The translations under genes were made by a program, and so were the position numbers. 64,000 nt of DNA from contig CBDDLH010000016.1 of assembly GCA_965230565.1 (NCBI GenBank), positions 1,364,001 through 1,428,000 on the forward strand, given 5' to 3'. Source of the DNA: BCD1 sp965230565 (lineage in GTDB: Bacteria; Bacteroidota; Bacteroidia; Chitinophagales; Saprospiraceae). The notes under the pieces were generated by a model. The model searched no databases. It was not told the DNA's origin and was given only the letters and a program-made list of their open reading frames with translations. Shown here one piece after another: positions 36,235-44,221 of this stretch (its first letter is position 1; every line of letters begins with the position of its first letter).

Positions 36235-36979
36235 ATGATTAATACCCTGCTAATTAACGGAGAACTTCAAAACCTAAAATCTCTCGAAGCTCATATAATA
36301 CAACATTGCCCCCCGAATTCAGGTTTGCGGGATAACCACCAATTTAGGTAAAGTTTTTGATATTATTAGAGAGCAAAAACCTCATCTCATTTTCATTGAA
36401 AAAGGTAGTTGTAAAACCAAATGCATTCAATTGATTAAAAAGTTAACTTCCCTCGATATCGAAACTATTTTAATTTCGGATGAAAAGGAATTTGCCTTCA
36501 GCGTAATCAATTTTCGAATTGGAGGTTTCTTACTTAAACCCATTGAAAAAACTGCCCTTGTAAATGCTGTACAGAGAGCATACCAACAGATCCAGTTAAA
36601 GAAAGTGTTTTTGGAGAAGAGAACCCTTATGGATAAAATCGTCAGCAAACATCCAGGACTAGAGTTAATAGGGATTCCCACAATTGAAGGCTATGAGTTC
36701 ATTAAAATAGAGGATATTGTCCGCTGCGAAGGACTCCAAAAATGCACAAGGGTTGTAACCATCTCAAGATCAGACATAATTAGTTCCTATAATATTGGAG
36801 TTTTCAGGGGCAAACTGGAGCCTTTTGGTTTTTTTTCGCCTCATAAATCCCACTTAATAAATCTGGGAAAAGTACAAAAATACTTTAAAGAAGGTACCAT
36901 TACACTTTCTGATAATTCAACTGTTCCGGTAGCAAGAAGGAAAAAAACCAAGTTTTTGGCTCTGTTACCTCATTTCTAA
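36235..36979 (+). CDS. LytTR-family response regulator, frameshifted at a C6 tract
   Basis: The ATG at 36235 begins a receiver-like domain ('INTLLINGELQNLKSLEAHIIQHCP') that stops early unless one C is removed from the C6 tract at 36309-36314. With five C the frame continues as 'IQVCGITTNLGKVFDII' to the stop at 36979, giving 247 residues. The second half is a LytTR DNA-binding domain ('LELIGIPTIEGYEFIKIEDIVRCEG', 'FFSPHKSHLINLGKVQKYF'). In the receiver the usual acidic 'DDE' is 'NGE' and the phosphoacceptor Asp position in 'LIFLD' is Glu ('LIFIE'); Ser of 'ILIS' and Lys of 'LLKPI' remain. It precedes the eCIS genes by 109 bp and probably regulates them (inference). Read in the present frame, only the part from about 36431 would be translated. 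Confidence 0.82.
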
Positions 36980-37088
36980 TTTACCATTAATCTCCCATAT
37001 CGACCTATAATTCCCGCCATGAACCCGATACTCTTATTAGTATTGGAACTTTCACATAATGTGCTGAACTTAAAACTCAAATTCAGCC

Positions 37089-37388
37089 ATGGCTTTAGGC
37101 GTAAAACAAGTTTTTTTATCCAATTTTTTCAATCAAGATGACGAGGATAACACCGATGTCATTGTAGAACTCAATAACGGTGAAAAATATATTGCATCAT
37201 TTTTCTCCTATGATCAGGTAAATCAATTGAAGTTGAAAAATAAAGCTTTAGGTGATTATTTATCAGGCACTTATTTTTTCGTCAAAAACTTGGTCTTGGT
37301 TGAAAATTGTACTGAAAAATTAATTAAAAAAGTTGTCCAGGATTTAATCGACGAAGGTGATTTTTGGAATGCCTTTGAAAAGATTTAA
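37089..37388 (+). CDS. Small hypothetical protein at the head of the eCIS cluster
   Basis: The protein has 99 residues with no signal peptide or membrane segment. The pattern 'QVFLSNFFNQDDEDNTDVIVELNNG' / 'YIASFFSYDQV' / 'LSGTYFFVKNLVLV' suggests a small alpha/beta protein with alternating strands. It resembles small unnamed proteins common in Bacteroidota, but I cannot give a family name. It lies between the LytTR regulator (109 bp) and the DUF4255 gene (31 bp) on the same strand, so co-expression with the injection system is likely. A role in regulation or assembly is a guess. Confidence 0.7.
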   Translation: MALGVKQVFLSNFFNQDDEDNTDVIVELNNGEKYIASFFSYDQVNQLKLKNKALGDYLSGTYFFVKNLVLVENCTEKLIKKVVQDLIDEGDFWNAFEKI

Positions 37389-37419
37389 GCCGTAAAAATG
37401 GATTACAATTTACCAGACT

Positions 37420-38007
37420 ATGATTGAACAATCATTGAATTACATTAAATCTAAATTACAGTCCTATTTGATTAATAAGATCAGTACGGGTGACGGAATT
37501 GTAGTTATAGACAACATAGCCAAATTCGATTTGTCCAATCAATCCTCCCCAATGGTAAATAGAACGATTATGAGCCTGGTGAACATTGAGGAGGAAAGTT
37601 CACTGAAAAACAATGCTTTTAAAAACAGGAACCCTTTAAATAACAGCATCAATTACATTGATCCACCAGTACACATCAATTTGTATTTATTGTTTACCTC
37701 CACTCCAGCGGATACAGGGAATATATATGAACGTTCCCTGGTCAGATTATCATTTATAATTCAATTTTTCCAACACAATAGAAAATTTGAAACAACGGTA
37801 AATATTGACGGTGAAGAACACAAAATCAGATTAGTCCTTGAACTATATACTTTAACGTTTGAACAAATCAATCACTTATGGGGATCGTTAGGCGGAAAAC
37901 AATGCCCTTTTGTAATGTACAAAGCCAGGTTAGTGAAACTTCAAGAGATTAAATCAAAAGAAGCAGCATTAATTGAAGAAATTCACAATAACGTTAACAA
38001 TATGTGA
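37420..38007 (+). CDS. DUF4255 (Pvc16/Afp16-like) tail terminator protein
   Basis: The protein has 195 residues. The opening 'MIEQSLNYIKSKLQSYL', the central 'MVNRTIMSLVNIEEESSLKN' and 'PPVHINLYLLFTSTPADTGNIYERSLVRLSFIIQFFQ' are the standard DUF4255 pattern. In eCIS particles this protein caps the tube and sheath end distal to the baseplate, fixing particle length together with the tape measure. It is cytoplasmic during assembly. The length is usual for Bacteroidota members. It starts 31 bp after the preceding small gene and is followed at 51 bp by an unknown gene, all in one direction. Confidence 0.88.
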   Translation: MIEQSLNYIKSKLQSYLINKISTGDGIVVIDNIAKFDLSNQSSPMVNRTIMSLVNIEEESSLKNNAFKNRNPLNNSINYIDPPVHINLYLLFTSTPADTGNIYERSLVRLSFIIQFFQHNRKFETTVNIDGEEHKIRLVLELYTLTFEQINHLWGSLGGKQCPFVMYKARLVKLQEIKSKEAALIEEIHNNVNNM

Positions 38008-38058
38008 TAATGAGCCTGGGAATAGACCAGGAATCAAAAAACCTTAATAGCGATCAAA

Positions 38059-39006
38059 ATGAATTCTATAATCTATAAAAGGCTTTTAGAAGTACGAATA
38101 ATACATGATTATTATTTGATGAAGGCTTTTATGGAGAATTCCACAACCAGTTTTTTTACTGCCTCAAACCAATCGGACATTTTGGAAAAAGTATTAAAAC
38201 TTGGTCAATATAATAATGCTGACTTTTTTGAAATCCAGCCGTTTGAGAGTACAAAAAAAACGCTAAAACAATACAACATCAGGTTGATTCACAACCAATT
38301 AGGCTTCTTCCTGGGCATGGAAGTTAAAAAGACCAAAACTCCATCAGGCCCTGTAGCCGCAACCATAACTTATCAACCTAAAACACTTCCCTCAGGAAAA
38401 GTTCAACTATTGTTCACCATCAAAAGTACTGATCCATTTTTGAACAAAAGAGCAATATTACCCTCATCCTCCACTCTTAATGCAAAATATTACTTCACTA
38501 ATAAGAATGATTTAAATAATAAAGCATTTCCTGTATTGTCTGAAGGGAATAATGGGTTGGTTAACCAAGAAGACCTCAAATTCCTGCCTTTCAAAATATC
38601 AGTCGAAACCACTCCAGGAAAGAATATTAAAGCCAGATTAGCCAAACCAGATGGCACTATAATAATCAATAAGGAAAAATTAGCGACTGAAAACAGAGTT
38701 CTCCTCAATTTAAAACAACACAATACTTATACCTCAAATACACCACCGATACCTGACGGATTATATAAACTCAAGATTCATGAAGATGGAAATTTAATAA
38801 AACAAGACACTTACTTCTTCAGCGATCTCTATTACCGGGAATCCAATTTCGGAATTCTGGATTTCTCCTTTGATGCACAACAGGTGGATTATAACCTTTT
38901 ACAAAATCAGACAGATCTAAAAGCCAAAATAGATATTGATGCCAATGGATTAAAAACCCCTACAAAACATCCGGTTTTTGAATTGAGATTGGAAGGCAAT
39001 TTTTAG
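38059..39006 (+). CDS. Unknown eCIS-cluster protein
   Basis: The protein has 315 residues and matches no family I can name. There is no signal peptide. The N-terminal ~75 residues are helical ('RLLEVRIIHDYYLMKAFMEN'). The middle is beta-rich with Thr/Pro/Lys linkers ('YQPKTLPSGKVQLLFTIKST'), the 200-265 region looks like an immunoglobulin-like domain ('IPDGLYKLKIHEDGNLIKQDTYF'), and the end is 'VFELRLEGNF'. The position between tail terminator and sheath, with ~50-60-bp gaps, makes a structural role (cap or collar) plausible. An accessory sheath-binding protein is another option. Both are inference. Confidence 0.68.
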   Translation: MNSIIYKRLLEVRIIHDYYLMKAFMENSTTSFFTASNQSDILEKVLKLGQYNNADFFEIQPFESTKKTLKQYNIRLIHNQLGFFLGMEVKKTKTPSGPVAATITYQPKTLPSGKVQLLFTIKSTDPFLNKRAILPSSSTLNAKYYFTNKNDLNNKAFPVLSEGNNGLVNQEDLKFLPFKISVETTPGKNIKARLAKPDGTIIINKEKLATENRVLLNLKQHNTYTSNTPPIPDGLYKLKIHEDGNLIKQDTYFFSDLYYRESNFGILDFSFDAQQVDYNLLQNQTDLKAKIDIDANGLKTPTKHPVFELRLEGNF

Positions 39007-39065
39007 AATATAAATGAAAACCAATTTGAAATAATTATTACCTCATTTTTAAATAATTACTGATT

Positions 39066-40487
39066 ATGGATTACAAAACACCAGGAGTATATATAGAGGA
39101 AAGATCAACATTGCCCCCTTCGGTTGTAGGTGTTGAAACAGCCATACCTGTTTTTATCGGCTATACTGAAATGGCTCTTGATGCCCAACAACAATCACTC
39201 CACAATATTCCAAAGAAGGTATCTTCGATGCTGGAGTACGAACAGTTTTTTGGCAAACCTGCAGCAGAAGGAAGTAATACAACAGTTACCATTCGAGAAC
39301 AAAACGGTGCACTGACCTCAATTCATGTAAATGTTGCCAACCCCTCAAGTTTCAGGATGCATTACTCTTTACAATTCTATTTTGAAAACGGAGGAGGAGA
39401 TTGTTTCATAGTTTCAGTAAATGATTATGTCACTACTGGAGGGGTAGTTCTTAAAGCAGATCTAGATGCCGGATTAGTAGAAGCAGGAAAAGTTGATGAG
39501 ATTACGTTAAACGTGTTTCCAGATGCTCAGGCTCTATCGAGTGTTGATTTTTACGACCTGTACAAGTCTTCTCTAGATCAATGCAACGACTTGCAAGATC
39601 GTTTCACCATAATAGATACATGGTTTGATCCAGCATTGAAGCCCGATGATGATCAAAATATCGTCACGCTTAGAAATTCGGGATTAGGAACCGATGAGAA
39701 CATATTGAAGTACGGAGCAGTTTATTACCCTAACCTGGAAACTTCATTGGATTTTTATTTTGGGCCAGATAACCAAAGAGATGGTGCTGTGCAGATAGCA
39801 GTAGCCAGTGGAGATCCAGGTCTGGCTGGTACTCTTGGTGATCTCAAAGGCAAGAGCAATCCAGCATACTATCAAGTAATAAGTGCATTAGCAGGAAAAT
39901 CACTAGAATTGCCACCTTCCTCCGCGGTGGCTGGTGTTTATGTTCAAGTTGATAATGCAAGAGGTGTATGGAAAGCTCCAGCGAATATCAATGTCGACAG
40001 AGTTATTAAACCCACCTTCAAAATAACAAAAAATGACCAGGAATCTTTAAATGTGGATGTCACAGCAGGAAAGTCAATCAATGCGATTCGTTCTTTCACA
40101 GGAAGAGGCCCTGCCATAATTTGGGGGTCGAGGACGCTTGCCGGCAACAGCAATGAGTGGCGTTATGTTCCCGTTCGAAGGTTCTTTAATTATGTAGAAG
40201 AGTCTGTAAAAAAGGCAACGGTACAATTTGTATTTGAGCCAAATGATGTAAACACCTGGTTAAGGGTTAAATCCATGATTGAAAATTTCCTGATTCAACA
40301 ATGGAAAGCAGGAGCATTGATGGGTAATACTCCTGAAGAAGCCTTCAGGGTTAATATTGGGTTGGGCCAAACAATGACGGAGCAGGACATCCTGGAAGGG
40401 AGGATGATCGTAGTAATTGGCCTTGCAGCCGTTCGTCCTGCTGAGTTTATCATTATGCGATTTGAGCACAAAATGTTAAACGAATAA
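39066..40487 (+). CDS. Contractile sheath protein (phage tail sheath family)
   Basis: The protein has 473 residues. The N-terminus 'DYKTPGVYIEERSTLPPSVVGVETAIPVFIGYTE' and the C-terminal domain 'RFFNYVEESVKKATVQFVFEPND...TWLRVKSMIENFLIQQWKAGAL' are diagnostic of contractile tail sheaths (T4 gp18 type). 'TGRGPAIIWGSRTLAG' is the conserved core strand. The sheath surrounds the inner tube and contracts to drive it into the target. Only one sheath gene is visible, whereas some eCIS have two or three. The central ~150-200 residues are probably the surface-exposed variable insertion. The gene is 59 bp after the unknown protein and 31 bp before the first Cys-rich gene. Confidence 0.95.
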   Translation: MDYKTPGVYIEERSTLPPSVVGVETAIPVFIGYTEMALDAQQQSLHNIPKKVSSMLEYEQFFGKPAAEGSNTTVTIREQNGALTSIHVNVANPSSFRMHYSLQFYFENGGGDCFIVSVNDYVTTGGVVLKADLDAGLVEAGKVDEITLNVFPDAQALSSVDFYDLYKSSLDQCNDLQDRFTIIDTWFDPALKPDDDQNIVTLRNSGLGTDENILKYGAVYYPNLETSLDFYFGPDNQRDGAVQIAVASGDPGLAGTLGDLKGKSNPAYYQVISALAGKSLELPPSSAVAGVYVQVDNARGVWKAPANINVDRVIKPTFKITKNDQESLNVDVTAGKSINAIRSFTGRGPAIIWGSRTLAGNSNEWRYVPVRRFFNYVEESVKKATVQFVFEPNDVNTWLRVKSMIENFLIQQWKAGALMGNTPEEAFRVNIGLGQTMTEQDILEGRMIVVIGLAAVRPAEFIIMRFEHKMLNE

Positions 40488-40518
40488 ATTCATTTTTTCA
40501 TTTCAAAAGGCTTAAAAA

Positions 40519-41448
40519 ATGTCAACAACCACAGGAACTTATATTTCTACTCTGGATAAAGCTTTGGAGGTTTATCTAAAGGATTTGGATAAAGATATTA
40601 AGGTAGCTAGCAGTAATAAAAATGCTGCCGGCAAAGAGTACACCTCTGCCCAGAATCAATTGGGTAATAAAACCTGTACATATATCAAACTCAAAGCAAC
40701 AAAGGAACTGTACCAAAACCTGGACCAATGTATCACTTTAAAGGCACACAAAGAATCCGAATTAATTAAAGCCAATATTGAGGCAATGATAGAAGATTCG
40801 AAAACCTTGCAGGAACATTTGGCAAAACTTTCCAAAACGCTGAAAAATGTAAAAATGGAGGTCTACACAGCCAAGGAACAAGCCTGTAGTTTGGTAGACT
40901 GTTGTGTTGAAAAAGAGAAACATGATAATAATGAGATATACAACAAGTTATTGACCATACCAGAATTCGAGACCAAACTAAATGATATAAAACAGAAGGC
41001 GGAAAGTGCTTATTGCATGGCTGACCTCACCTTCTGCGCAGCTATCAATGTATCTGGCATCCAAGGTTTTGCGAGTATTGACAGCCTGGTCAACTACAGC
41101 GAAGGACTGCTCACAACTGTGGGGGAATTGAAGGCAAATGTTGAAGAGAATTGCAAAGACCTTTCCGGTTCAATCGAAACAACCATCGAGGAACGATCCG
41201 AATTAGTAGCAAAAGCAGCTGTATCAAAGTACATGAATATGGATGCCAGGTGCGAAGAAACAGCTTTATGTAATACATGGAATAAAGCAGGGGACAAATG
41301 TGATAAAAATAAGGATCATCCGAAAAAAGGAAAGATACGTTTGAACGAAATATGCGCAAAATTCAAAAGTGAAATTGGGGATGGTTCTAGTCCGGGGGAC
41401 CCCGCAAAAGAAAAACTTCAAAAGAAAGGTGATGCACCTGAGTTTTAA
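40519..41448 (+). CDS. Cys-rich helical eCIS-cluster protein 1
   Basis: The protein has 309 residues, almost entirely helical/coiled-coil by sequence, and about 12 Cys ('DCCVEK', 'RCEETALCNTW', 'GDKCDKNKD', 'LNEICAKF'). There is no signal peptide, no membrane segment and no recognised domain. The C-terminus is Lys/Asp-rich and probably disordered. It lies 31 bp after the sheath gene and 26 bp before a second protein of the same style, and the tube genes follow. Position and composition suggest a particle component or a chaperone. High Cys content is odd for a cytoplasmic protein and could mean metal binding or disulfide cross-linking after release (inference). Confidence 0.7.
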   Translation: MSTTTGTYISTLDKALEVYLKDLDKDIKVASSNKNAAGKEYTSAQNQLGNKTCTYIKLKATKELYQNLDQCITLKAHKESELIKANIEAMIEDSKTLQEHLAKLSKTLKNVKMEVYTAKEQACSLVDCCVEKEKHDNNEIYNKLLTIPEFETKLNDIKQKAESAYCMADLTFCAAINVSGIQGFASIDSLVNYSEGLLTTVGELKANVEENCKDLSGSIETTIEERSELVAKAAVSKYMNMDARCEETALCNTWNKAGDKCDKNKDHPKKGKIRLNEICAKFKSEIGDGSSPGDPAKEKLQKKGDAPEF

Positions 41449-41474
41449 TTATTAGTCATAAAAATGAAAAAATA

Positions 41475-42335
41475 ATGCCTACTATAACAACAACTGAAAG
41501 TTGTATCAGCCTTTGGGAAAAACAACTTGAAGACGCAGCCAATCAACTGGCAGTAAAAAATGCTGAATACAACCAACAAAATGCCGCTTGTCAGGACCTC
41601 GGTAATTGGATATTACTATTACAGGAATGTCTGGAAAACCTGGACACCACAGATGATAAGCGAGCAGAAATCATAAAAGTCCTTGACCTTTTTGTCTCAC
41701 AGGCCGAAAGCGTTTGCGAAAATGTTACCTGTCTTAAAGAAGGCATTGAAATACTGTATTGCGATGTGATACAGACTTCCCGTTGTGTGGAGGAGCTACA
41801 CGATAAGGTACTGTGCCTTAGGAGTGATATTGATAGTATTCAAACCAAACTCACAACAGATAATTCCGAATTTTTAAAATGCCTGACTACTCTGCAAGTT
41901 CAAATTGAAAAGGTATTGGAATTCTACAGTGATATGGTAAATCAAATTCTTGATACAGCTGCAACCGTCTACAGCATTGAATGCTTTTTATGCAATAATG
42001 AAACCGGATTGCTGAAAAAATTGAATGAATTGATCGCATACTTTGGTGGAGAAGTGGACGAGGATTATTGCACTCATGACTCGACCCCTGGCCAGGAAGC
42101 TTCTAGCGACTGCAATATCCTTTGTAAAGAAAAACTGGAAACGCCTGAATTCCCCTTAGCAGATACTGAATTCTATAAGGAAATACAAGTTAAACTGACC
42201 AAAGCTGAATCCGATCAGGAAACCTGTTTAAAGGATCTTGAAGAAATTACCAAGGAAAAAGACAAATTAAATGCCTGTAAGAATAGTTTGGAAAAAGCTA
42301 TTGATGAAGCTACAAAAGCGAGCGAAGGCAAATAA
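41475..42335 (+). CDS. Cys-rich helical eCIS-cluster protein 2
   Basis: The protein has 286 residues and about 16 Cys spaced through long amphipathic helices ('ESVCENVTCLKEG', 'SRCVEEL', 'VLCLRSDID', 'IECFLCNNE', 'SDCNILCKEK', 'LNACKNSLEKA'). It resembles the preceding gene product in overall character: a Thr/Ser-rich start, 'LEKQLEDAAN'-like coiled coil, a similar length and a Lys-rich end. The two may therefore be diverged paralogues, but no clear alignment could be made by eye. No known family is recognised. The gene is directly upstream of the tube genes (44 bp). Confidence 0.7.
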   Translation: MPTITTTESCISLWEKQLEDAANQLAVKNAEYNQQNAACQDLGNWILLLQECLENLDTTDDKRAEIIKVLDLFVSQAESVCENVTCLKEGIEILYCDVIQTSRCVEELHDKVLCLRSDIDSIQTKLTTDNSEFLKCLTTLQVQIEKVLEFYSDMVNQILDTAATVYSIECFLCNNETGLLKKLNELIAYFGGEVDEDYCTHDSTPGQEASSDCNILCKEKLETPEFPLADTEFYKEIQVKLTKAESDQETCLKDLEEITKEKDKLNACKNSLEKAIDEATKASEGK

Positions 42336-42379
42336 TGATTTCTTGATCAAAAATAATTTTTCATTAAAAAAAATAAATC

Positions 42380-42850
42380 ATGCCAAGAACAGGAGATTAT
42401 CCCTTACCAAAATTCCATTTTCTGGTAGAATGGGGAACAGATTTTCAAATCGGTTTTACTGAAGTAAGTGGATTGGATTTTGAGACTGAAGTCATAGAAT
42501 ACAGAGAGGGAGTCAGCAAAAAATATAATAAAACCAAACAACCAGGCCTTACCAAATTCAGTAACATTACTTTGAAGCGAGGTACATTCCAGGGAGATTA
42601 CAGCTTTTATGAAGAGTGGAAAAAAACGTACATGTTCCAGGAAGACAATGCCACCGGAAGCCAGTACCGGCGAAATGTTACTATTAAATTATTGAATGAA
42701 AATCATGAGCCTGTAATTGTCTGGCAACTTGAAAATGCCTGGCCGTCAAAGGTTCAATCAACCGATTTAAAGGCGGATGCCAATGAAATTGCTATTGAAA
42801 CTATGGAGCTGGTTCATGAGGGGCTAACCATTGATACCTCAGTTAATTAA
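42380..42850 (+). CDS. Inner tube protein 1 (T4 gp19-like)
   Basis: The protein has 156 residues. The fold signature is 'FHFLVEWGTDFQIGFTEVSGLDFETEVIEYREG', 'GLTKFSNITLKRGTFQGDYSFYEEW' and a final 'WQLENAWPSKVQSTDLKADANEIAIETMELVHEGL', characteristic of the T4 gp19/Hcp-like tube family of contractile systems. Hexameric rings stack into the tube that carries spike and cargo. It starts 44 bp after the second Cys-rich gene and is followed, 2 bp after its stop, by a second tube-like gene. Confidence 0.94.
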   Translation: MPRTGDYPLPKFHFLVEWGTDFQIGFTEVSGLDFETEVIEYREGVSKKYNKTKQPGLTKFSNITLKRGTFQGDYSFYEEWKKTYMFQEDNATGSQYRRNVTIKLLNENHEPVIVWQLENAWPSKVQSTDLKADANEIAIETMELVHEGLTIDTSVN

Positions 42851-42852
42851 TT

Positions 42853-43341
42853 ATGGCACAAGTTGATCAATTTTACCAAACGGTAGGTTTTCATTTCGCC
42901 GTCGAATTTGTTGGATTGGGACAAAATGACCAAAGCATTGATGCCCGGTTTCAATCCGTAACTGGTTTGGATGTCCAGTTTGAAACGGACACCATTAAAG
43001 AAGGTGGGGAAAACAGATTTGAGCATGTAGTTCCGGTTCGCAGGAAATATTCCAACCTTACTTTAAAAAGAGGACTGCTTTCCCCGGGTTCAGCTTCTGA
43101 GATAACAAAGTGGTGTAAGCATGCCTTTGATAATTTGTTTATCGAAATTGTTCAACCCATCCAGCCCATAAACCTTGTGGTGAGTTTGTTAAACGAAAAC
43201 CACGAGGTTTTGATGATGTGGGAAATAAACCATGCCTGGCCTGTTAATTGGAAGATAGGAGAGTTGAATGCCGAACGTAGTGAAGTGTTGATCGAAACTA
43301 TAGAATTGCATTATAATCATTTCACCTTTAAAGCACCCTAA
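42853..43341 (+). CDS. Inner tube protein 2 / tube initiator (T4 gp19-like)
   Basis: The protein has 162 residues. It shares with tube protein 1 'RKYSNLTLKRGLL', 'LNENHEVLMMWEINHAWPVNWKIGELNAERSEVLIETIELHY', and the opening 'FHFAVEFVGLGQNDQ' / 'FQSVTGLDVQFET'. The longer N-terminal part and 'ITKWCKHAFDNLF' differ. In eCIS such a second copy often forms the tube initiator next to the spike/baseplate, whereas the first forms the tube shaft. That assignment is by position and family knowledge. A 2-bp gap to the previous gene indicates translational coupling. Confidence 0.92.
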   Translation: MAQVDQFYQTVGFHFAVEFVGLGQNDQSIDARFQSVTGLDVQFETDTIKEGGENRFEHVVPVRRKYSNLTLKRGLLSPGSASEITKWCKHAFDNLFIEIVQPIQPINLVVSLLNENHEVLMMWEINHAWPVNWKIGELNAERSEVLIETIELHYNHFTFKAP

Positions 43342-43344
43342 GAT

Positions 43345-43512
43345 ATGCCTTTAGAAGTCAGGGAATTAGTAATAAAAGCTCAGGTTGGAAATGAATTGAA
43401 CAACGAAGGACCTGTTGAAAATACAGACAATAGTCATATTGGCCAGGAGGAGATGATCAAATTATGTGTGGAAAAAGTTTTGGAAATTCTTAAAGATAAA
43501 GAGGAAAGATGA
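43345..43512 (+). CDS. DUF5908 family small protein
   Basis: The protein has 55 residues. It begins 3 bp after the stop of the second tube gene, and its stop overlaps the next start by 4 bases (ATGA at 43509), so translational coupling is clear. The opening 'MPLEVRELVIKAQV', a polar acidic middle and a C-terminal amphipathic helix 'EEMIKLCVEKVLEILKDKEER' match the DUF5908 family of short proteins that accompany contractile injection system genes in Bacteroidota. Its role is unknown. The gene is easily missed because of its size; family assignment is from pattern only. Confidence 0.8.
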   Translation: MPLEVRELVIKAQVGNELNNEGPVENTDNSHIGQEEMIKLCVEKVLEILKDKEER

Positions 43513-44219
43513 ACTTACCTGTTCCATTTACACAGACAAATGTTTTAAAGGCAGTTATTGTGCCTTATAAGGATTGCAAGATGCTTAGCCCATTTGCCTT
43601 TTTGGCCGTTGTATTACCTGTTAATCCAGCCTCTTATAATGAATCGTTCAAAGTTAATCTGGATGCGAGGGTTCCGGCAGGAAGTGAACACACAGACATA
43701 AAATACAAATCAACCTCTCCTCAAAAACTTAAGATTGATTTTTATATAGATGGTACCAATACTATTGAAGGCTATTTTAATCCGGGCAACCTCCCTGTCC
43801 TGGCGCAAATTGAAAAACTGAAATTAGCAGTTTACTACATCAACGGTGATATTCATAGATCACATTTTCTCAAAGTCTTTTGGGGATCAATGGTCTTTAG
43901 TGGAGTGCTGGAGAACATGGATATAGAATATACCCTTTTCAACCCCCTTGGAATTCCCATTCGGGCCAAAATAAGTATGACCTTAATACAACACGTTGAT
44001 AGAGAGTTAGGCCTGATAAAAAAAATATTGCAATCACCTGATGTAACCCACGTTCGAAATTTCAAATCAGGTAATCGATTAGACCTGATGACCAATGAGA
44101 TTTACAACGATTCAAACCTGGTATTACAGGTTGCTAAGGCGAACAAACTTACAAGTTTCAGGAATGTCAAGGCCGGAACTGAGATCACCCTTCCACCCAT
44201 AGACAAACAAACCTCTTAA
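43509..44219 (+). CDS. CIS tube/LysM adaptor protein (Afp7/Pvc7-like)
   Basis: The protein has 236 residues. Residues ~1-165 carry 'LPVNPASYNESFKVNLD', 'SPQKLKIDFYIDGTNTIEG', 'HFLKVFWGSMVFSGVLENMDIEYTLFNPLGIPIRAKISMTL', the pattern of the CIS tube protein N-terminal domain. The C-terminal ~60 residues ('RLDLMTNEIYNDSNLVLQVAKANKLTSFRNVKAGTEITLPP') form a LysM-like domain. In contractile particles this protein links tube and spike, the counterpart of T4 gp53/gp54-type adaptors. It overlaps the DUF5908 gene by 4 bp and is 2 bp before the spike gene. Confidence 0.88.
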   Translation: MNLPVPFTQTNVLKAVIVPYKDCKMLSPFAFLAVVLPVNPASYNESFKVNLDARVPAGSEHTDIKYKSTSPQKLKIDFYIDGTNTIEGYFNPGNLPVLAQIEKLKLAVYYINGDIHRSHFLKVFWGSMVFSGVLENMDIEYTLFNPLGIPIRAKISMTLIQHVDRELGLIKKILQSPDVTHVRNFKSGNRLDLMTNEIYNDSNLVLQVAKANKLTSFRNVKAGTEITLPPIDKQTS

Positions 44220-44221
44220 AC

